DNA of 42,610 nucleotides, from contig JANXRX010000164.1 of the NCBI GenBank assembly GCA_025352905.1, positions 1 to 42,610 on the forward strand, written 5' to 3'. The DNA is from Bacteroidota bacterium. GTDB taxonomy: Bacteria; Bacteroidota; Bacteroidia; Chitinophagales; Chitinophagaceae. Below, in pieces: positions 40,865 to 42,610 of the stretch. The position numbers were made by a program, and so were the translations under genes. Below the pieces are notes generated by a model. The model did not search any database. It was not told where the DNA came from and saw nothing but the letters and a program-made list of their open reading frames with translations. The first letter of the stretch is position 1. The number at the start of each line of letters is the position of its first letter.

Positions 40865-42355
40865 ATGTCAAAGAACATCGAGAAGTACCTGCACAAGAAT
40901 ATGGATAAAGAAGCGGGAAAAGCGCACGTGAACCACCGGACCAAGATCGTTGCCACCGTGGGGCCGGCCTGTGATACCTATGATAAATTATTAGAACTGG
41001 TGAAAGCTGGCGTGAATGTTTTCCGTCTTAATTTTTCGCACGGAAGTCACGAAGATAAACTCACCATTATTGAGCATATCCGGAACATCAACAAAACAGA
41101 ACCGTATAATATCGCCATCCTGGGCGATCTGCAGGGCCCTAAACTACGTGTGGGCGAAATTGAGAACAATGCGCTGGAAGTAAAAGTGGGGGATATTCTC
41201 ACGTTCACCAACCAGAAATGTATTGGTACACTGGAGAAAATATACGTTTCCTATCCCAACCTGGCTGGTGATGTTACGATTGGTAACGTGATCATGATCG
41301 ACGACGGTAAACTGGAAGTAAAAGTGATCAGTATTGAAACCAATGGTGATGTAAAAGTGATGGTTACACTGGGCGGGATCCTCTCTTCCAAAAAAGGGAT
41401 CAACTTACCGGATACCAAAATATCACTTCCGGCGCTGACTGAAAAGGACCTGGTAGATCTTGCTTTTATCATTGAGCAAAAATGCGATTGGGTAGCGCTG
41501 AGTTTTGTGCGTAGCGTACAGGACATCGTTGGTCTGCGGGCCAAACTGGTTGAAAAGAACAGCAAGACAAAGATCATTGCCAAAATAGAAAAACCCGAAG
41601 CGCTGGTAAATATCCGTGATATCATTATCGAAAGCGATGCGATCATGGTTGCGCGTGGCGACCTGGGTGTGGAACTGCCGATAGAGCAGATCCCGTTGAT
41701 ACAAAAAGAACTGATCCGCAAATGCATCCACCGTGCCAAACCGGTGATCGTGGCCACGCAAATGATGGAGAGTATGATCGACAGGGTAAAACCTAACCGG
41801 AGTGAAATTACCGATGTAGCCAATGCGGTACTCGAAGGCGCCGACGCGGTTATGCTGAGTGGCGAAACTGCTACCGGAATGCACCCTGCCCTCGTTGTGG
41901 AAACCATGCGCAAGATCATTGCCGAAGTAGAGAAAACAGAATATCGTTATAACCGCTCAGAGGATCTTAAGCCACAACCGCACTCCCCCTCTTTCCAGAG
42001 TGATGCGGTCTGTTACAATGCCTGTAAAATATCGGACGATGTGGAGGCAGCCGCCCTGGTAGGAATGACACAAAGCGGTTATACTGCTTTTATGCTCAGC
42101 AGCTACCGCCCCTTTTCTCCCCTCTTCATCTTTACTAAAGAGAGAACGCTGGTTAACCAGCTGAGCCTGAGCTGGGGTGTGCGCGCTTTTTATTACCAGG
42201 AAGAAAGCAGCCTCGATGAGATCATCCAGGACCAGATAGATATCCTCAAAGAAAGAGGATTCATCAATACCGGCGATGTAGTTGTCAATACCGGAAGCAC
42301 CCCTGTTCACCTGCATTTGCCAACCAATATTATCAAATTGACAAGGGTGGAATAA
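40865..42355 (+). CDS. pyk: Pyruvate kinase
   Basis: 496 residues. It transfers phosphate from phosphoenolpyruvate to ADP. The barrel domain has TKIVATVGPACDTYDKL, FRLNFSHGSHED, the catalytic lysine region KIIAKIEKPEAL, and the metal-binding MVARGDLGVELP; next comes ATQMMESMI, then LSGETATGMHP. The C-terminal domain (about 380-496) is the usual allosteric-site region. A basic N-terminal tail of about 25 residues precedes the barrel; a later internal start is possible but would cut into a plausible helix. It is co-directional with pfkA. No clear terminator follows; the next sequence is the duplicated hairpin region. Confidence 0.96.
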   Translation: MSKNIEKYLHKNMDKEAGKAHVNHRTKIVATVGPACDTYDKLLELVKAGVNVFRLNFSHGSHEDKLTIIEHIRNINKTEPYNIAILGDLQGPKLRVGEIENNALEVKVGDILTFTNQKCIGTLEKIYVSYPNLAGDVTIGNVIMIDDGKLEVKVISIETNGDVKVMVTLGGILSSKKGINLPDTKISLPALTEKDLVDLAFIIEQKCDWVALSFVRSVQDIVGLRAKLVEKNSKTKIIAKIEKPEALVNIRDIIIESDAIMVARGDLGVELPIEQIPLIQKELIRKCIHRAKPVIVATQMMESMIDRVKPNRSEITDVANAVLEGADAVMLSGETATGMHPALVVETMRKIIAEVEKTEYRYNRSEDLKPQPHSPSFQSDAVCYNACKISDDVEAAALVGMTQSGYTAFMLSSYRPFSPLFIFTKERTLVNQLSLSWGVRAFYYQEESSLDEIIQDQIDILKERGFINTGDVVVNTGSTPVHLHLPTNIIKLTRVE

Positions 42356-42386
42356 GGCAGAGTGGTGACGGATGACAGATGATAGG

Positions 42387-42579
42387 AAAATGTCGTTGTT
42401 GGTCGCTTGTTGCCGTTGTTGGTCTCTGACCAACAACATCGATTAGTAAAATGATCACCGCCAATGAAAAATGTTGTTTGTGGGGTTATTTGAAAATGCC
42501 GTTGTTGGTCTCTGACCAACAACATCGATTAGTAAAAATGATCACCGCCAATGAAAAAAACGTTGCTTGTGGGGTTATT
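42387..42579 (+). repeat. Duplicated promoter/start region
   Basis: Two copies of an ~80-base block, 42411-42490 and 42497-42579, nearly identical. Each begins with a TTGTTGGTC-TCT-GACCAACAA hairpin and ends with an ATG in the same context. A third fragment AAAATGTCGTTGTTGGTC lies at 42387-42404. The first copy's ATG (42464) opens only nine codons before a stop; the second copy's ATG (42551) opens the real gene. Confidence 0.88.
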
Positions 42580-42610
42580 ATCTGTTTTTTTTTCTGCGCA
42601 TGCACAGACG
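42551..42610 (+). CDS. Start of a secreted protein, cut by window edge
   Basis: The first 20 codons, MKKTLLVGLLSVFFSAHAQT, form a complete signal peptide with an Ala-X-Ala-type cleavage site, and the frame is open at the window end. The body of the protein is not visible, so no function can be given. Its start context is duplicated 86-87 bases upstream. Confidence 0.75.
   Translation, partial: MKKTLLVGLLSVFFSAHAQT

Overview
The window reads as chromosomal DNA of a Bacteroidota bacterium, most likely family Chitinophagaceae. Pointers are the TAnnTTTG -7 boxes (with TTTG about 19-20 bases upstream where visible), a large outer-membrane receptor with a carboxypeptidase-regulatory-like N-terminus, type B ribosomal protein L31, a bacillithiol gene (bshB1) with a bacilliredoxin, and a histidine/arginine-breakdown group containing hutI, a HutG-like enzyme and CtlX. 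The genus cannot be fixed from the sequence alone. No tRNA, rRNA, CRISPR array or intact transposase was seen.

Layout. 1-900: gene-free tandem array of about 300-base units made of nested GC-rich palindromes. 0.98-11.1 kb: Nramp-like transporter, two unknown membrane proteins, a secreted SUMF1-fold protein, a large PAS histidine kinase, an amidase/MFS pair and an HD protein. 11.3-15.4 kb: Rieske lipoprotein, a bshB1-aguB-aguA operon, rpmE2 and yajQ. 15.5-22.7 kb: outer-membrane receptor with a palindromic operator, lgt, bacilliredoxin, Hsp20, and a TraB/GumN protein - ECF sigma factor - membrane protein operon. 22.7-24.5 kb: AT-rich insert holding a decayed HlyD-type adaptor and a TlpA-like thioredoxin, bounded by a 10-base direct repeat. 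24.5-30 kb: NTF2-like protein, frameshifted arginine decarboxylase, and the rplT-rpmI-infC-thrS translation cluster. 30.1-34 kb: two secreted proteins of unclear role and an ABC-F ATPase. 34-39.6 kb: formimidoylglutamase and hutI facing away from a spheroidene-monooxygenase-like gene, an arginine-deiminase-like gene and ctlX. 39.8-42.4 kb: pfkA-pyk. The right edge carries a duplicated promoter/start region and the first 20 codons of a secreted protein.

How the genes fit together. Arginine decarboxylase, agmatine deiminase and N-carbamoylputrescine amidase would together make putrescine from arginine, but the decarboxylase reading frame is broken. Three guanidine-modifying-superfamily enzymes (agmatine deiminase, arginine-deiminase-like, CtlX) lie within 28 kb, two beside histidine-degradation genes. 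bshB1 and the bacilliredoxin serve bacillithiol thiol chemistry. pfkA and pyk form a glycolysis pair. The strongest unexplained items are the left-edge palindromic array, the flanked AT-rich insert, the operator over the receptor promoter and the duplicated start region at the right edge.
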